Assembly: GCF_001641695.1 (NCBI RefSeq)
Contig: NZ_LSEF01000041.1
Span: 60,837 to 112,623 of the forward strand
Direction of reading: 5' to 3'
Length of the DNA stretch: 51,787 nucleotides
Source: Bradyrhizobium neotropicale
GTDB taxonomy: Bacteria; Pseudomonadota; Alphaproteobacteria; Rhizobiales; Xanthobacteraceae
The notes beneath the pieces were generated by a model. It was given only the letters and a program-made list of their open reading frames with translations, did not search any database and was not told where the DNA came from. Shown piece by piece: positions 37,312 through 45,420 of this stretch (position 1 is its first letter; the number at the start of each line of letters is the position of its first letter). The position numbers were made by a program, and so were the translations under genes.

Positions 37312-37893
37312 TCAGATTTTTTGTGCGGCAGGCTTCATCGTCCTGAACGTGATCGAATAGCGGCGGGCCTCCACCGGCGGGATGCTGTGCTCCCACTGTG
37401 AGCGTGCCTCCCCGTCCATCATGTAGAGCGAACGTGGAAGGGCTTCGAGCGTGTAGCGATCCCACTTGTCGGCTCGCCGGCGCCGGAAGCGGAATTTGCA
37501 GGGAGAGCCGAGCGACACGCCGAGGATCTTGTCGAAATGCGGCTTGTCCCGGTGCCAGCCGATGCCGACGCCGACGTCATATTCCGTGCAGAGCACCTGG
37601 GCGACGGCGCCGTCCGCCAGCCCGGCCCAGGCTTCGACCTGACGCGCAGCCGGCACGAGCCAGGCCGGGATCGGCTCGGCTTCAATCAGGCGCTGCAGCG
37701 AATAATCGTAACGGAAGCCGAAGGACGCGACCCGGCGATTGCCCTCGAAGGCGCCGAACTGGAAGCGCTGCAGCGGCAATGCCGCAATGCGGCCGATCAA
37801 GTCCTGCCCGGCGGCTGCAGGGATGAAATCGTTCGTGTAGCGAAGGCCGGCGGGACCGTCCTGCGGGTCGGCAAACAAACCAAGCTGCGTCAT
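37312..37893 (-). CDS. Alpha-ketoglutarate-dependent dioxygenase, AlkB family
   Basis: 193 aa. The Fe(II) triad is visible: His114 and Asp116 in GWHRDKPHFDKI, and His169 in WEHSIPPVEARRYSITFRTM. The 2-oxoglutarate-binding Arg residues lie in RRYSITFR. Preceding segments VLCTEYDVGVGIGW and LGVSLGSPCKFRFR match AlkB-like proteins. Such enzymes repair methylated DNA or RNA by oxidative demethylation; this one resembles the short bacterial 'AlkB homologue' group rather than E. coli AlkB itself. No adjacent ada or alkA gene is present. Confidence 0.9.
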   Translation of the reverse strand: MTQLGLFADPQDGPAGLRYTNDFIPAAAGQDLIGRIAALPLQRFQFGAFEGNRRVASFGFRYDYSLQRLIEAEPIPAWLVPAARQVEAWAGLADGAVAQVLCTEYDVGVGIGWHRDKPHFDKILGVSLGSPCKFRFRRRRADKWDRYTLEALPRSLYMMDGEARSQWEHSIPPVEARRYSITFRTMKPAAQKI

Positions 37894-38009
37894 TCCGGCG
37901 GCACTCTTCCTGCTCGATCGGCGCCGCTGGTCCTCGCATTTCCGTGATGGAACCTAATGGCGGCTGATGCGACTTACATAAGACGCGCGAAAAAGCGTGC
38001 GAGGCTGTC

Positions 38010-38156
38010 ATGGCAGAGCATTGGAAGCATACCGCCGATCCGGCCGAGATCATGCGGGCGACCGGTCACCCTGAACTGGAATATGCCGCAGGCTGGACCA
38101 TCGCCGGTCTGGTCACACTCGGCACAATCGTCGCTGCCTGGGTCTTCGCGATCTAG
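38010..38156 (+). CDS. 48-aa single-membrane-span small protein
   Basis: The ATG at 38010 follows GAGG at a 6-bp spacing and encodes MAEHWKHTADPAEIMRATGH, a Glu-rich link and the helix AGWTIAGLVTLGTIVAAWVF, ending AI. The short hydrophilic N-terminus plus C-terminal anchor looks like a small inner-membrane protein. Its TAG stop overlaps the TAG of the convergent histidine kinase within the sequence CTAG. No family is recognised. The ribosome site and clean composition support it. Confidence 0.6.
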   Translation: MAEHWKHTADPAEIMRATGHPELEYAAGWTIAGLVTLGTIVAAWVFAI

Positions 38157-39739
38157 GCGACCGGAAACTGAAGCTCGAAGGCCGCACCCTCGTCGGTCGG
38201 CTTGAGCCTGATCGAGCCGCCATGGCTCGCCATCACTGCGCGCGCGATGGCAAGACCCATCCCGGTCCCACCCTGGTCGCGGCGGGTGGTGAAGAAAGCG
38301 TCAAATATCCTGTCGCGGTTGGGCACTGAGATCGGCTCGCCGTCATTGCTGACTGTCAGCCGCAGCGTGGTGCGTTCGTCGACCGCTTCCAGCCTGATCG
38401 CCCTGGCCTTATGCCGCATCGCGTTGTCGGCGAGATGCGACAGCACGATCAGCGCCTTCTCGCCGGACATGCCGATCGGCCGGTCGAGGCTGCCGCAGGC
38501 CGAGATCACGCTGGCCGGAAACCGGGTCTTGAGGTCGGCGATGACGGGCGCGAGCTCGGTGCGTTCGTTCTGCGGCAGGCTTTCGGCGCGGGCCAGTTCG
38601 CGCAGCCGTTGTGCCATCGCCTCCAGCCGTTCGGTGTCGGACAGGATGTTCGCAACGAACGTCTTCTGCTCGGCGGGCGTCAGTGCATCGGATTTGCCCT
38701 GAAGCGAATCCTGCAGCAGCTCGGCCGCGCCCTTGATCGAGGTCAGCGGCGATTTCAGCTCGTGGGTGAGATGTGCCGAGAATGTCGCGATGTAGTCCGA
38801 GCGCCGCGCCAGCTGTTCGGCCATGCCGAGGAAGCTGTGCGAGAGCTGGGCGAACTCCCGCGTGCCGTAGTGTCTGAGCGGCTGGAAGGCCTCGCGGTCG
38901 CCGCGGCTGATCCTGGCGGCACGTTCGATCAGCTCGCGCATCGGCAGCGTGATGGTGCGGGAGAATACCAGCCCGATCGCGATCGTCCCGAGGATCACGG
39001 CGAGCCCCGCCAGCACGAACTTGGCGCGCTCCTGGTAGAGATGGTCAAAAATGTTGCTCGGCGTCCGCGTGGTGTAGATGACGCCGGCGACGCGATTGTT
39101 GACGATGACGGGCATTGCCGAGAACACGTGCACGCCGAGGCCGCGGCTGAAGGAATAGATCGGCGGTGGCGGCTTGTCCGGGACGCGGTTGCGCAGCGTG
39201 GCGCGGTATTGCCCGTGCAGCGCGTCGGCCACTTCCTCGATGTGGGCAAGCGATTGTCCGACCTCCTGGCGCCCGGCGATCACCACCCCTTGCGGGTCGA
39301 GGATCCTGAATCCCGCCAGCGTCACCTTCTGGGTCTCGCGAATGATCGGCGTCAGTTTTGCGCCGATCTCGACATAGGCCTGCTGCGCCGGACGCGGCGC
39401 GGCTTGCGCATCGGGGCGCCGCCGCAACAGGTCGTTGGCGGTGAGATCGAGTGCGGGCCGGATCGGGGTGAACTGGTCGCCGGGATCGGGCAGCACCCCG
39501 GGCGGCACCTCGGCGCCGAGCGTCAGGCCGCTGCCGAGCCGCGCCTCGACCTCCTGCGCATAGATCGTCGCGAGCACCCGGCTCTGCGCGATCAGCTCGG
39601 CCTGGGTCTGGCGGATGAGCTGGTTGTCGTAGAGGCGGAAGAAGAACAGGCCGACGAGCGGCAGCACGCCGACGGTGGTCAGCACCGCAAAGATGACGAG
39701 GGCCAGCGAGGGCCGCCACTTGTCGGGTGCGGCGCTCAT
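38153..39739 (-). CDS. Sensor histidine kinase
   Basis: 528 aa. Two membrane helices (about 10-33 and 243-265, FVLAGLAVILGTIAIGLVFS) bracket a ~210-residue periplasmic sensor domain. A HAMP-like linker follows (TLPMRELIERAARISRGD). The phospho-acceptor is His326 in SAHLTHELKSPLTSIKGAAE. The ATPase domain shows LSHLADNAMRH (N box), VSNDGEPISVPNRDRIFDAF and GGTGMGLAIARAVMASHGGS (G boxes). The ATG overlaps the response regulator stop by 4 nt (ATGA), so the two are translationally coupled. The overall arrangement recalls CreC, but the input signal is unknown. Confidence 0.93.
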   Translation of the reverse strand: MSAAPDKWRPSLALVIFAVLTTVGVLPLVGLFFFRLYDNQLIRQTQAELIAQSRVLATIYAQEVEARLGSGLTLGAEVPPGVLPDPGDQFTPIRPALDLTANDLLRRRPDAQAAPRPAQQAYVEIGAKLTPIIRETQKVTLAGFRILDPQGVVIAGRQEVGQSLAHIEEVADALHGQYRATLRNRVPDKPPPPIYSFSRGLGVHVFSAMPVIVNNRVAGVIYTTRTPSNIFDHLYQERAKFVLAGLAVILGTIAIGLVFSRTITLPMRELIERAARISRGDREAFQPLRHYGTREFAQLSHSFLGMAEQLARRSDYIATFSAHLTHELKSPLTSIKGAAELLQDSLQGKSDALTPAEQKTFVANILSDTERLEAMAQRLRELARAESLPQNERTELAPVIADLKTRFPASVISACGSLDRPIGMSGEKALIVLSHLADNAMRHKARAIRLEAVDERTTLRLTVSNDGEPISVPNRDRIFDAFFTTRRDQGGTGMGLAIARAVMASHGGSIRLKPTDEGAAFELQFPVA

Positions 39740-40440
39740 GTCTGCTTCTCGCAGCGGCCGAGCTTGAAGCCGACGCCGTGGATGGTCTCGATCACGTTGT
39801 CGCAGGCGAGCGCCGCCAGCTTGGCGCGGATGTTGCGGATGTGGCTGTCGATGGTGCGGTCGGACACCTGGATGTTGAGCTGATAGGCTGCCCGCATCAA
39901 CTGCTCGCGATTGAACACGGCGGTCGGCCGGGTCAGGAACGCGCGCAGGATGCCGAACTCGATCGCGGTCAGCTTGAGCTGTGTGCCGGCAAAGGACGCG
40001 ACGTGCTGCTCGGGATCGATCAGGAGGCCACCTTGGATCAGCGCCGCCGGCCCGGCTTTGGCATCGCCATTGCGCGGGCTGAGGCGGCGCAGGATGACGT
40101 TGACCCGCGCCACCAGCTCGCGCGGACTGAACGGCTTCGTCACATAATCGTCGCCGCCGATCTCGAGGCCGAGCACGCGGTCGATCTCCTCGTCGCGCGC
40201 CGACAGGAACAGGATCGGCACTTCGGAACTCTTGCGCACCTCGCGGCAGACGTCGAGGCCGTCGAACTCCGGCATGCCGACATCGAGCACGATCAGGTCG
40301 GGCTTCTCAGTGGCAAAGCGGCTGAGCGCCTCCTTGCCGTCGCGCGCCTCGATCACGTCCATGCCGGCTTTTCTCAGCGCGACCCGGATGACCTCGCGGA
40401 TGTGGCCCTCGTCGTCGACGATGAGAATACGATGCGCCAA
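39736..40440 (-). CDS. OmpR-family response regulator
   Basis: 234 aa from a TTG at 40440 preceded by a GGAGAG box, giving MAHRILIVDDEGHIREVIRV. An ATG at 40485 would overlap the upstream gene by 26 bp and add residues absent from typical receivers. Receiver marks are the acidic pair at 9-10, phospho-acceptor Asp53 (LIVLDVGMPEFDG) and Lys in YVTKPFSPREL. The C-terminal winged helix shows LKLTAIEFGILRAFLTRPTA and SDRTIDSHIRNIRAKL. It is coupled to the histidine kinase downstream and lies 19 bp after the membrane protein stop, forming a three-gene operon. Confidence 0.93.
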   Translation of the reverse strand: MAHRILIVDDEGHIREVIRVALRKAGMDVIEARDGKEALSRFATEKPDLIVLDVGMPEFDGLDVCREVRKSSEVPILFLSARDEEIDRVLGLEIGGDDYVTKPFSPRELVARVNVILRRLSPRNGDAKAGPAALIQGGLLIDPEQHVASFAGTQLKLTAIEFGILRAFLTRPTAVFNREQLMRAAYQLNIQVSDRTIDSHIRNIRAKLAALACDNVIETIHGVGFKLGRCEKQT

Positions 40441-40459
40441 GGATCTCTCCGCTTCCTCG

Positions 40460-41950
40460 TCAGCCTGCAGCCTTGGCCTGCGCATCGAGTCTGCGTTGCA
40501 GCCGCCAGCTCCGAAAGCCCCAGGTCCGCCAGGCCAAGTCCTGTCGCTGCTGTTCTACAAGGCGGTCGCGGCGCGACACAAGGCAGCTCTCGTTGGCACC
40601 GGCCCGGAGCGCGATCGCCTTGTCGATCGCGGGCAGCGCCTGCGGTCCGAGGGTGAGGAGATAGTTGATATCGATCTGCACACCTCTGCCCGATGCTTCG
40701 CGGCTGTGGGCAACATTATAGTCGGCAATGAGTGCATCGAAGTTCATGAGAGAAGAGGAATACAGCACGATCGTTAACGCGATCAGATTTGCACTGATGA
40801 GCCACCGGTTGGAACGGTTGAGGGCGATGCGCGCCACGATCAGGACCAGCCCGACCGCGACCAGCCCCATCCAGATGAAGGCCGCGATGCGCCAGTAGGT
40901 CAGCATGTAGATGTCCACGTAGAGATCGAGGCGCAGAATGGAGGAGGCGACCAGGAGGACGTTCTGTCCGACCCAGAGATAGACCAGCGGCCGGATCACC
41001 TTCGATTTCTCCGCAGCCCCGCCCGGGCGCATCGCGGCAAGCACGAAGACGGCGGCGAGCAGGGCGGTTGCGATCAAAGGGTAGGCGCCGCGATGGGCGT
41101 AGGCCGCGTAGGTGAGGCTCGTGGGCAGCGCCACGTGGCCCCAGAGATAGATGCCGTCGAGGGTGGACTGCGCGGCGAACAGCACGTTGAACAGGATCAG
41201 CGAGCGTAGGATCGTCGCGGGTCCCAGGAACTCGGCCGGGACGAACGACGCAAGCGGCTCCGGTTCGGCGACATCGGCTGCCGCAGTGGCGACACTCTTC
41301 TGGCGGCGCCAGCGCACATGGATGAACGGCCAGACCAGCGCCAGCATTGCCGTCCAGAACAGCACGCGCCAGACGCTGACATATTCGACGATGAGCTTTG
41401 GATTGAGCAGGGACACCCATTGCTCGATCACCGGGTTTGCCGCGGCAAACAACGCGACGAAGACCATGCCCAGCACCGCCGGCAACAGCCAGAGGGCGAT
41501 AGCGCGGGTGAACGCCGACATGTTGAAGACCTGCAGCGCATCGGGAAAGAACCGCAAGGGGCCGAACAGGAAGAAGTTGCGCAGCGCGCGGGCGCGGTCA
41601 GCGAATTCGGTCGTCTCCGGATTGGTCGCGAGCAGCAGGCCGACGACCATCGCAATGGTGAGGATCGCAAAAGAGAGCGTGTTCACCTCTTCGATCGCCG
41701 GCACGAGGCCCAGAGCGAGGACGGCGCCGCCGATCAATGCGCGCCGCCATTCCAGCGAGGCGTGGTTGGCGAGCAGCGAGGCGCAGGCGATCGCGACGGC
41801 AAAGATAGAGAGCGACAGTCCGATCCGCTCGCCGTAGAGCAGCCAGTCGGCGAGCGCGGCCAGCATCAATGCCATTGCGAGCTTGGCCGGGATCGCGGAA
41901 GGCCGCATCGGTTGGATATCAATTGTCGACGTCGAAGCCAGGCTCGTCAT
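40460..41950 (-). CDS. DUF4173 (DUF4153-like) polytopic membrane protein
   Basis: 496 aa from the ATG at 41950 (MTSLASTSTIDIQPMRPS). About 11-12 hydrophobic segments are visible, including LAMALMLAALADWLLYGERI, FTRAIALWLLPAVLGMVFVA and LTYWRIAAFIWMGLVAVGLV. The features YVSVWRVLFWTAMLALVWPF, LYLWGHVALPTSLTYAAYAH and RGAYPLIATALLAAVFVL match DUF4173. A C-terminal soluble tail of about 80 residues follows. Family function is unknown. It is the first gene of an operon with the response regulator and kinase, so it may be part of the signal pathway or its target. Confidence 0.85.
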   Translation of the reverse strand: MTSLASTSTIDIQPMRPSAIPAKLAMALMLAALADWLLYGERIGLSLSIFAVAIACASLLANHASLEWRRALIGGAVLALGLVPAIEEVNTLSFAILTIAMVVGLLLATNPETTEFADRARALRNFFLFGPLRFFPDALQVFNMSAFTRAIALWLLPAVLGMVFVALFAAANPVIEQWVSLLNPKLIVEYVSVWRVLFWTAMLALVWPFIHVRWRRQKSVATAAADVAEPEPLASFVPAEFLGPATILRSLILFNVLFAAQSTLDGIYLWGHVALPTSLTYAAYAHRGAYPLIATALLAAVFVLAAMRPGGAAEKSKVIRPLVYLWVGQNVLLVASSILRLDLYVDIYMLTYWRIAAFIWMGLVAVGLVLIVARIALNRSNRWLISANLIALTIVLYSSSLMNFDALIADYNVAHSREASGRGVQIDINYLLTLGPQALPAIDKAIALRAGANESCLVSRRDRLVEQQRQDLAWRTWGFRSWRLQRRLDAQAKAAG

Positions 41951-42138
41951 GTCCAAAAGACCTTTCGTGGGTGATGACGCCACGAAGTCTGGACGGCTCT
42001 TGTGCAGAAGCCGGGATCATCGTCTGCACGAGTTCAGGAGTTTCGTGCAGATTCCGTGCAGGCGCGCTTTTGCCTCTCGCGCAACGTGAATCGCCTTGAT
42101 AGGTGCGAGGCGTTCGCCCCTCGCACCCATTGAAATCC

Positions 42139-43437
42139 ATGCAGCTCATCCGCCGTATCGGCCTCATCCTGCTCTGGCTGGCCGCGCCCGTTCTCGCATT
42201 CGCGGCCGCAAACAAGAACGATCCTTATCTGATTGCGCTGCGCGGCGCCGGGAACGTCGCGCTCGTCGCCGTGAGTATCGTTGTTGTCGTCGTTCTCTTA
42301 CGCCGGGGACGTTGGCGCAGCATGGCCGGCAAGCTGCTCGTCCTTCTCTGGTGTCTGCCGCCGCTCCTGATGGCTGTCGCGCACTCGAGGTTCGAGCTGC
42401 GCAAGCATGGCGTCCTCAGCGCGAGCGCCGCCGAGGCGCGGCAACTCGGACCCCACTTCATGGTCGGCTACGCTTCCTTTCCCGAGGTCGCGCGTCTTGC
42501 GGAGCAGGGCTTGATCGGCGGCATCTACGTGACACGGCACAACATTAGGGGCCGGACCGTCGATGCCCTGCGCGCCGAGATCGCAGCGCTCCAGGACAAG
42601 CGGCGCGCCGCCGGCCTTTCGTCGCTCATCGTCGCCGCCGATCAGGAAGGCGGGATCGTCGGTCATCTCTCGCCGCCGCTGACAAAAGTGCCGGCGCTGG
42701 CGACGCTTGCCGGGCTCGCGCCGGATGTCCAACAGGCCAAGGCAGAGGAATTCGGGCGAATTCACGGGCGCGAGCTTTCAGGCCTCGGCATCAATCTCAA
42801 TCTCGCGCCGGTGCTCGATCTCAAGCCGCCGGCGCGGCGCAATCGTCTCGACTTCCATACGCTGATCGGCCAGCGTGCGATTGCCACCGATCCTGTTGTC
42901 GTTGGTGCGATCGCTAGCGCCTATGTCCACGGGCTTGAAGCCTCGGGCGTCGGCGCCACGCTCAAGCATTTTCCCGGCATCGGTCGCGTGCGCACCGACA
43001 CGCATCATTTCAGTGCCAATCTCGATACGCCGGTCAAGGAGCTCGAGGCATCCGACTGGCGCCCGTTCCGCGAGGTGCTCGCGCAGTCGCACAGCGCGCT
43101 CATGGTCGGCCATGTCACGCTCACGGCCATCGATCCCGATCGCGCTGCCTCGCATTCCAAACGCGTCGTCGAGGGAATCATCCGTGACACCTGGAATTAC
43201 CAGGGTGTGGTGATGACCGACGACCTCGTGATGGGCGCGATCTACCAGCACGACGTCTGCAAGGCCGTGGTCGAGGCGATCGACGCCGGCGTCGATCTGT
43301 TGCTGGTCGCTTATGACGGGGCGCAGTTCTACCGGATCTTTGATTGTGCGCTCGATGGCGCGCGGAAAGGCAAGCTCGATGCAGCCGCGTTGCGAGCCAG
43401 TGAAGCGCGCCTCGTTCGGGCGTTTCCCGCTGACTGA
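42139..43437 (+). CDS. Membrane-anchored glycoside hydrolase family 3 (NagZ-like)
   Basis: 432 aa from the ATG at 42139 (MQLIRRIGLILLWLAAPVLA). Two or three hydrophobic N-terminal segments come before the catalytic domain, so the protein is anchored in the inner membrane and probably faces the periplasm. GH3/NagZ motifs are VAADQEGGIVGHLSPPLTKV, GLGINLNLAPVLDL, KHFPGIGRVRTDTHHFSANL (the Asp-x-His dyad) and VMTDDLVMGAI with nucleophile Asp361/362. NagZ is normally soluble and cytosolic with KHFPGHG; here the His is Ile. It probably cleaves N-acetylglucosamine- or muropeptide-type glycosides. It is divergent from the DUF4173 operon. Confidence 0.85.
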   Translation: MQLIRRIGLILLWLAAPVLAFAAANKNDPYLIALRGAGNVALVAVSIVVVVVLLRRGRWRSMAGKLLVLLWCLPPLLMAVAHSRFELRKHGVLSASAAEARQLGPHFMVGYASFPEVARLAEQGLIGGIYVTRHNIRGRTVDALRAEIAALQDKRRAAGLSSLIVAADQEGGIVGHLSPPLTKVPALATLAGLAPDVQQAKAEEFGRIHGRELSGLGINLNLAPVLDLKPPARRNRLDFHTLIGQRAIATDPVVVGAIASAYVHGLEASGVGATLKHFPGIGRVRTDTHHFSANLDTPVKELEASDWRPFREVLAQSHSALMVGHVTLTAIDPDRAASHSKRVVEGIIRDTWNYQGVVMTDDLVMGAIYQHDVCKAVVEAIDAGVDLLLVAYDGAQFYRIFDCALDGARKGKLDAAALRASEARLVRAFPAD

Positions 43438-43496
43438 GCGGTGAGGCCCGTTTCAGCTTCTGCACCGGAAAGTGCGGTGGCTTGCAAGTCGGCGAG

Positions 43497-44105
43497 TTAG
43501 TTCTGTCGCGCCACCAATCCGTCCAGCATCGCGCGCACGAGTCCCGCGATCTCGTTCCGCAACGCCGGCAGGGGCACTGCGACCAACTTCTGCTCCAGCC
43601 CCAGTGCCACCATGCCGTGCACGGCCGAGAACAAGCTGCGCGCGGTGATGCCGAGCTGCTCCGGACCGCGCTTCGGAAACAAAGCGGCGAGGGGCCGGTA
43701 GATGTGGCCGAACAGCTCCATCTGCTCGTTGATCGCCCAATCGGGCACCATCTTGCCGCGCTCCATGCGATGCTCAAACAGCGCGCGCCAGAGTTCGAGA
43801 TTTTCCGCAGCGAAATCGCAATAGGCAATTGCAATGCGGACCAGCGTCTCCTGCGGCGAGGCGGGGCCTGCGCCCTCGGCGCCGGTCAGAGCCGCGTCGA
43901 GCCGGCGCAGCGTGCGCGAGCCGACGCGCAGGATCAGCTCGTCCACGTCGGCCACGAGATTATAGACCGCGCCATTGGCGCAGCCGATCGCGCGGGCGAG
44001 ATCGCGGGTTTTCAGGCCGGCCAATCCCCTCTCGGCGATCATCCGTTCCGCTGCGACGATTAGCGCCTCTTTCAGTTTCTCTCGTCGTTCCAAGGCTTTA
44101 GACAT
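43497..44105 (-). CDS. TetR-family transcriptional repressor
   Basis: 202 aa from the ATG at 44105 (MSKALERREKLKEALIVAAE); a start at 44150 would lie inside the operator region. The N-terminal helix-turn-helix is AERGLAGLKTRDLARAIGCA followed by NGAVYNLVADVDELIL, standard for TetR. The C-terminal ligand-binding part contains AYCDFAAENLELWRALFEH and LFSAVHGMVALGL, typical of the TetR_C_33/WHG group. It is divergent from pspA over a 101-bp gap that carries three copies of a palindrome, so it very likely controls both itself and pspA. Confidence 0.93.
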   Translation of the reverse strand: MSKALERREKLKEALIVAAERMIAERGLAGLKTRDLARAIGCANGAVYNLVADVDELILRVGSRTLRRLDAALTGAEGAGPASPQETLVRIAIAYCDFAAENLELWRALFEHRMERGKMVPDWAINEQMELFGHIYRPLAALFPKRGPEQLGITARSLFSAVHGMVALGLEQKLVAVPLPALRNEIAGLVRAMLDGLVARQN

Positions 44106-44120
44106 TCTCAACCATAATTC

Positions 44121-44135
44121 TTGAGCGACGCTCAA
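44121..44135. promoter_or_regulatory. TetR operator candidate O1
   Basis: TTGAGCGACGCTCAA: a perfect dyad apart from its centre, with core TGAGC-N3-GCTCA (44122-44134). It lies closest to the tetR start. Confidence 0.7.
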
Positions 44136-44141
44136 ATTTAT

Positions 44142-44158
44142 CTTGAGCAATGCTCAAG
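44142..44158. promoter_or_regulatory. TetR operator candidate O2
   Basis: CTTGAGCAATGCTCAAG, with core TGAGC-N3-GCTCA (44144-44156). It is centred 22 bp from O1 and overlaps a possible tetR -10 element (AAGATA on the plus strand, 44156-44161). Confidence 0.7.
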
Positions 44159-44177
44159 ATATGCTACAAAGCGTCTG

Positions 44178-44190
44178 TGAGCAACGCTCA
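44178..44190. promoter_or_regulatory. TetR operator candidate O3
   Basis: TGAGCAACGCTCA, with the same core as O1 and O2. It is centred 34 bp from O2. It lies 17 bp before the pspA ATG, so binding would block pspA ribosome access or elongation. It also overlaps a possible tetR -35 (GAGCAA on the plus strand). Confidence 0.65.
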
Positions 44191-44206
44191 TAGCAGGGAG
44201 TAGCCA

Positions 44207-44902
44207 ATGTTCAAGACCGTAGTGACGCTCTTCCGCGGCAGCGTGGCGGCCGCCGGCGAGGAGCTCGAAGACCGGACGGCGCTGCTGATCCTCGATCAGC
44301 AGATGCGCGATGCGGCCGCCGCCGTCGAGCGCAGCAAGCGGACGCTGGCGCTGGCGATCGCCCAGGACCAGCACGAGGCCCGGAAGCTCGAGGCTACCAA
44401 CGCGCGCATCGCCGACCTCGAGACCCGTGCCGTTGCGGCGCTCGACGGTGGCCGCGAGGATCTTGCCAAGGAAGCCGCCGAGGCCATCGCCGGCCTCGAA
44501 GCCGACCGCGACGCTGCCATGACCGCACGCGCGCTGTTCGCGACCGAGATCGCCCGGCTGAAGCGGCAGGTCGCCAGCGCGCAGGCCCGCATCACCGAGC
44601 TCGATCGCGGCCGTCGTCTCGCCCGTGCCTCGAAAGCGGTGCGCTCGCTTCGCCGCAGCGGCATCGAGGCGGCAAGGCCTTACGAATCCACGCTGCCGGA
44701 GGCGGAGAACACGCTGAAGCGCCTCCGCGAACGGCAGATCGAGGCCCAGGCCGCCGACGACGCGCTGGTCGAGCTCGATGCAGCCACCGGTCCGCTCGCC
44801 ACCGCAGAGAAGCTCGCCGAGCAGGGCTTCGGCCCCCGGCTCAAGACGACCGCGGACGACGTGCTGGCGCGGTTGAAGTCCAAGCGCACGCCCACCGACT
44901 GA
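44207..44902 (+). CDS. pspA: PspA/IM30 family membrane-stress protein
   Basis: 231 aa. A PspA-like N-terminal amphipathic helix (MFKTVVTLFRGSVAAAGEEL) is followed by long coiled-coil helices (ERSKRTLALAIAQDQHEARK, LEATNARIADLETRA, ELDRGRRLARASKAVRSLRR) and a C-terminal segment (TLKRLRERQIEAQAADDALV). PspA binds and remodels stressed membranes and can form ESCRT-III-like polymers. The usual PspB/PspC/PspF partners are absent, and a TetR-type regulator takes the place of PspF. The ATG has GGGAG 10 bp upstream. YiaAB follows by 48 bp. Confidence 0.9.
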   Translation: MFKTVVTLFRGSVAAAGEELEDRTALLILDQQMRDAAAAVERSKRTLALAIAQDQHEARKLEATNARIADLETRAVAALDGGREDLAKEAAEAIAGLEADRDAAMTARALFATEIARLKRQVASAQARITELDRGRRLARASKAVRSLRRSGIEAARPYESTLPEAENTLKRLRERQIEAQAADDALVELDAATGPLATAEKLAEQGFGPRLKTTADDVLARLKSKRTPTD

Positions 44903-44950
44903 CCCTAACCGATGATCATTCACCTCAACGTCAAGCAACAGGAGACCATC

Positions 44951-45235
44951 ATGAACCCGACCACCCCGTCCCACAGCCCCGCCTGGGTTACTTTCACCTA
45001 CGTTTCGTTCGCCGCGTCCGCCTTCATGGTCGGCCTCGGAATCTTCTTCCTGCCGCTCGACCTCTCGGTCAAGGGCTACCTCGCCATGGGCTTCCTGATG
45101 CTGACGCAGTCCTGCATCACCATGACCAAGACGATGCGCGACAATCACGAGAGCGGCCGCCTGGTGAACCGCATCGAGGACGCCAAGGCCGAGCGTCTCT
45201 TGATGGAAGTCGAGCGCGGCTCGCGGGCGGCGTAA
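44951..45235 (+). CDS. YiaA/YiaB family two-helix inner-membrane protein
   Basis: 94 aa from the ATG at 44951, after AGGAG at a 7-bp spacing; the longer frame from 44912 is rejected. YiaAB signature: PAWVTFTYVSFAASAFMVGL, GIFFLPLDLSVKGYLAMGFL and SCITMTKTMRDNHE. Two transmembrane helices are linked by a short loop, followed by a basic/acidic C-terminal tail (NRIEDAKAERLLMEVERG). Family function is unknown; YiaAB proteins are often found beside PspA homologues. A 13-bp hairpin follows the stop. Confidence 0.92.
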   Translation: MNPTTPSHSPAWVTFTYVSFAASAFMVGLGIFFLPLDLSVKGYLAMGFLMLTQSCITMTKTMRDNHESGRLVNRIEDAKAERLLMEVERGSRAA

Positions 45236-45261
45236 AGCACGTCACAAGCCGGCTGGAGCAG

Positions 45262-45300
45262 GGACGGCGGATGCGAAGGCATCCGCCGTCCTCTCCGCTT
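45262..45300 (+). terminator. Intercistronic hairpin after yiaAB (terminator or attenuator)
   Basis: GGACGGCGGATGC (45262-45274) pairs perfectly with GCATCCGCCGTCC (45279-45291) around GAAG. Only a short, interrupted T-rich tract follows (TCTCCGCTTT). It probably reduces read-through from pspA-yiaAB into the next pair. Confidence 0.6.
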
Positions 45301-45420
45301 TGCGCCGGTTTGTCGCACGCCCCGCAATATTTCCTTTACCCTGCAGTCGTCGCAGGAGGTTGTACTCATCGCTCCTTAACAGCCTCGCATGAAGAACGAT
45401 CCGGATCACAGGCGGGCAGG

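Noticed and set aside
44121..44135. Reading TTGAGCGACGCTCAA as a FixK/FNR box
   Set aside because: The half-site spacing is TTGA-N7-TCAA, one base longer than the FNR-type N6, and two similar palindromes nearby fit a TetR operator series better.
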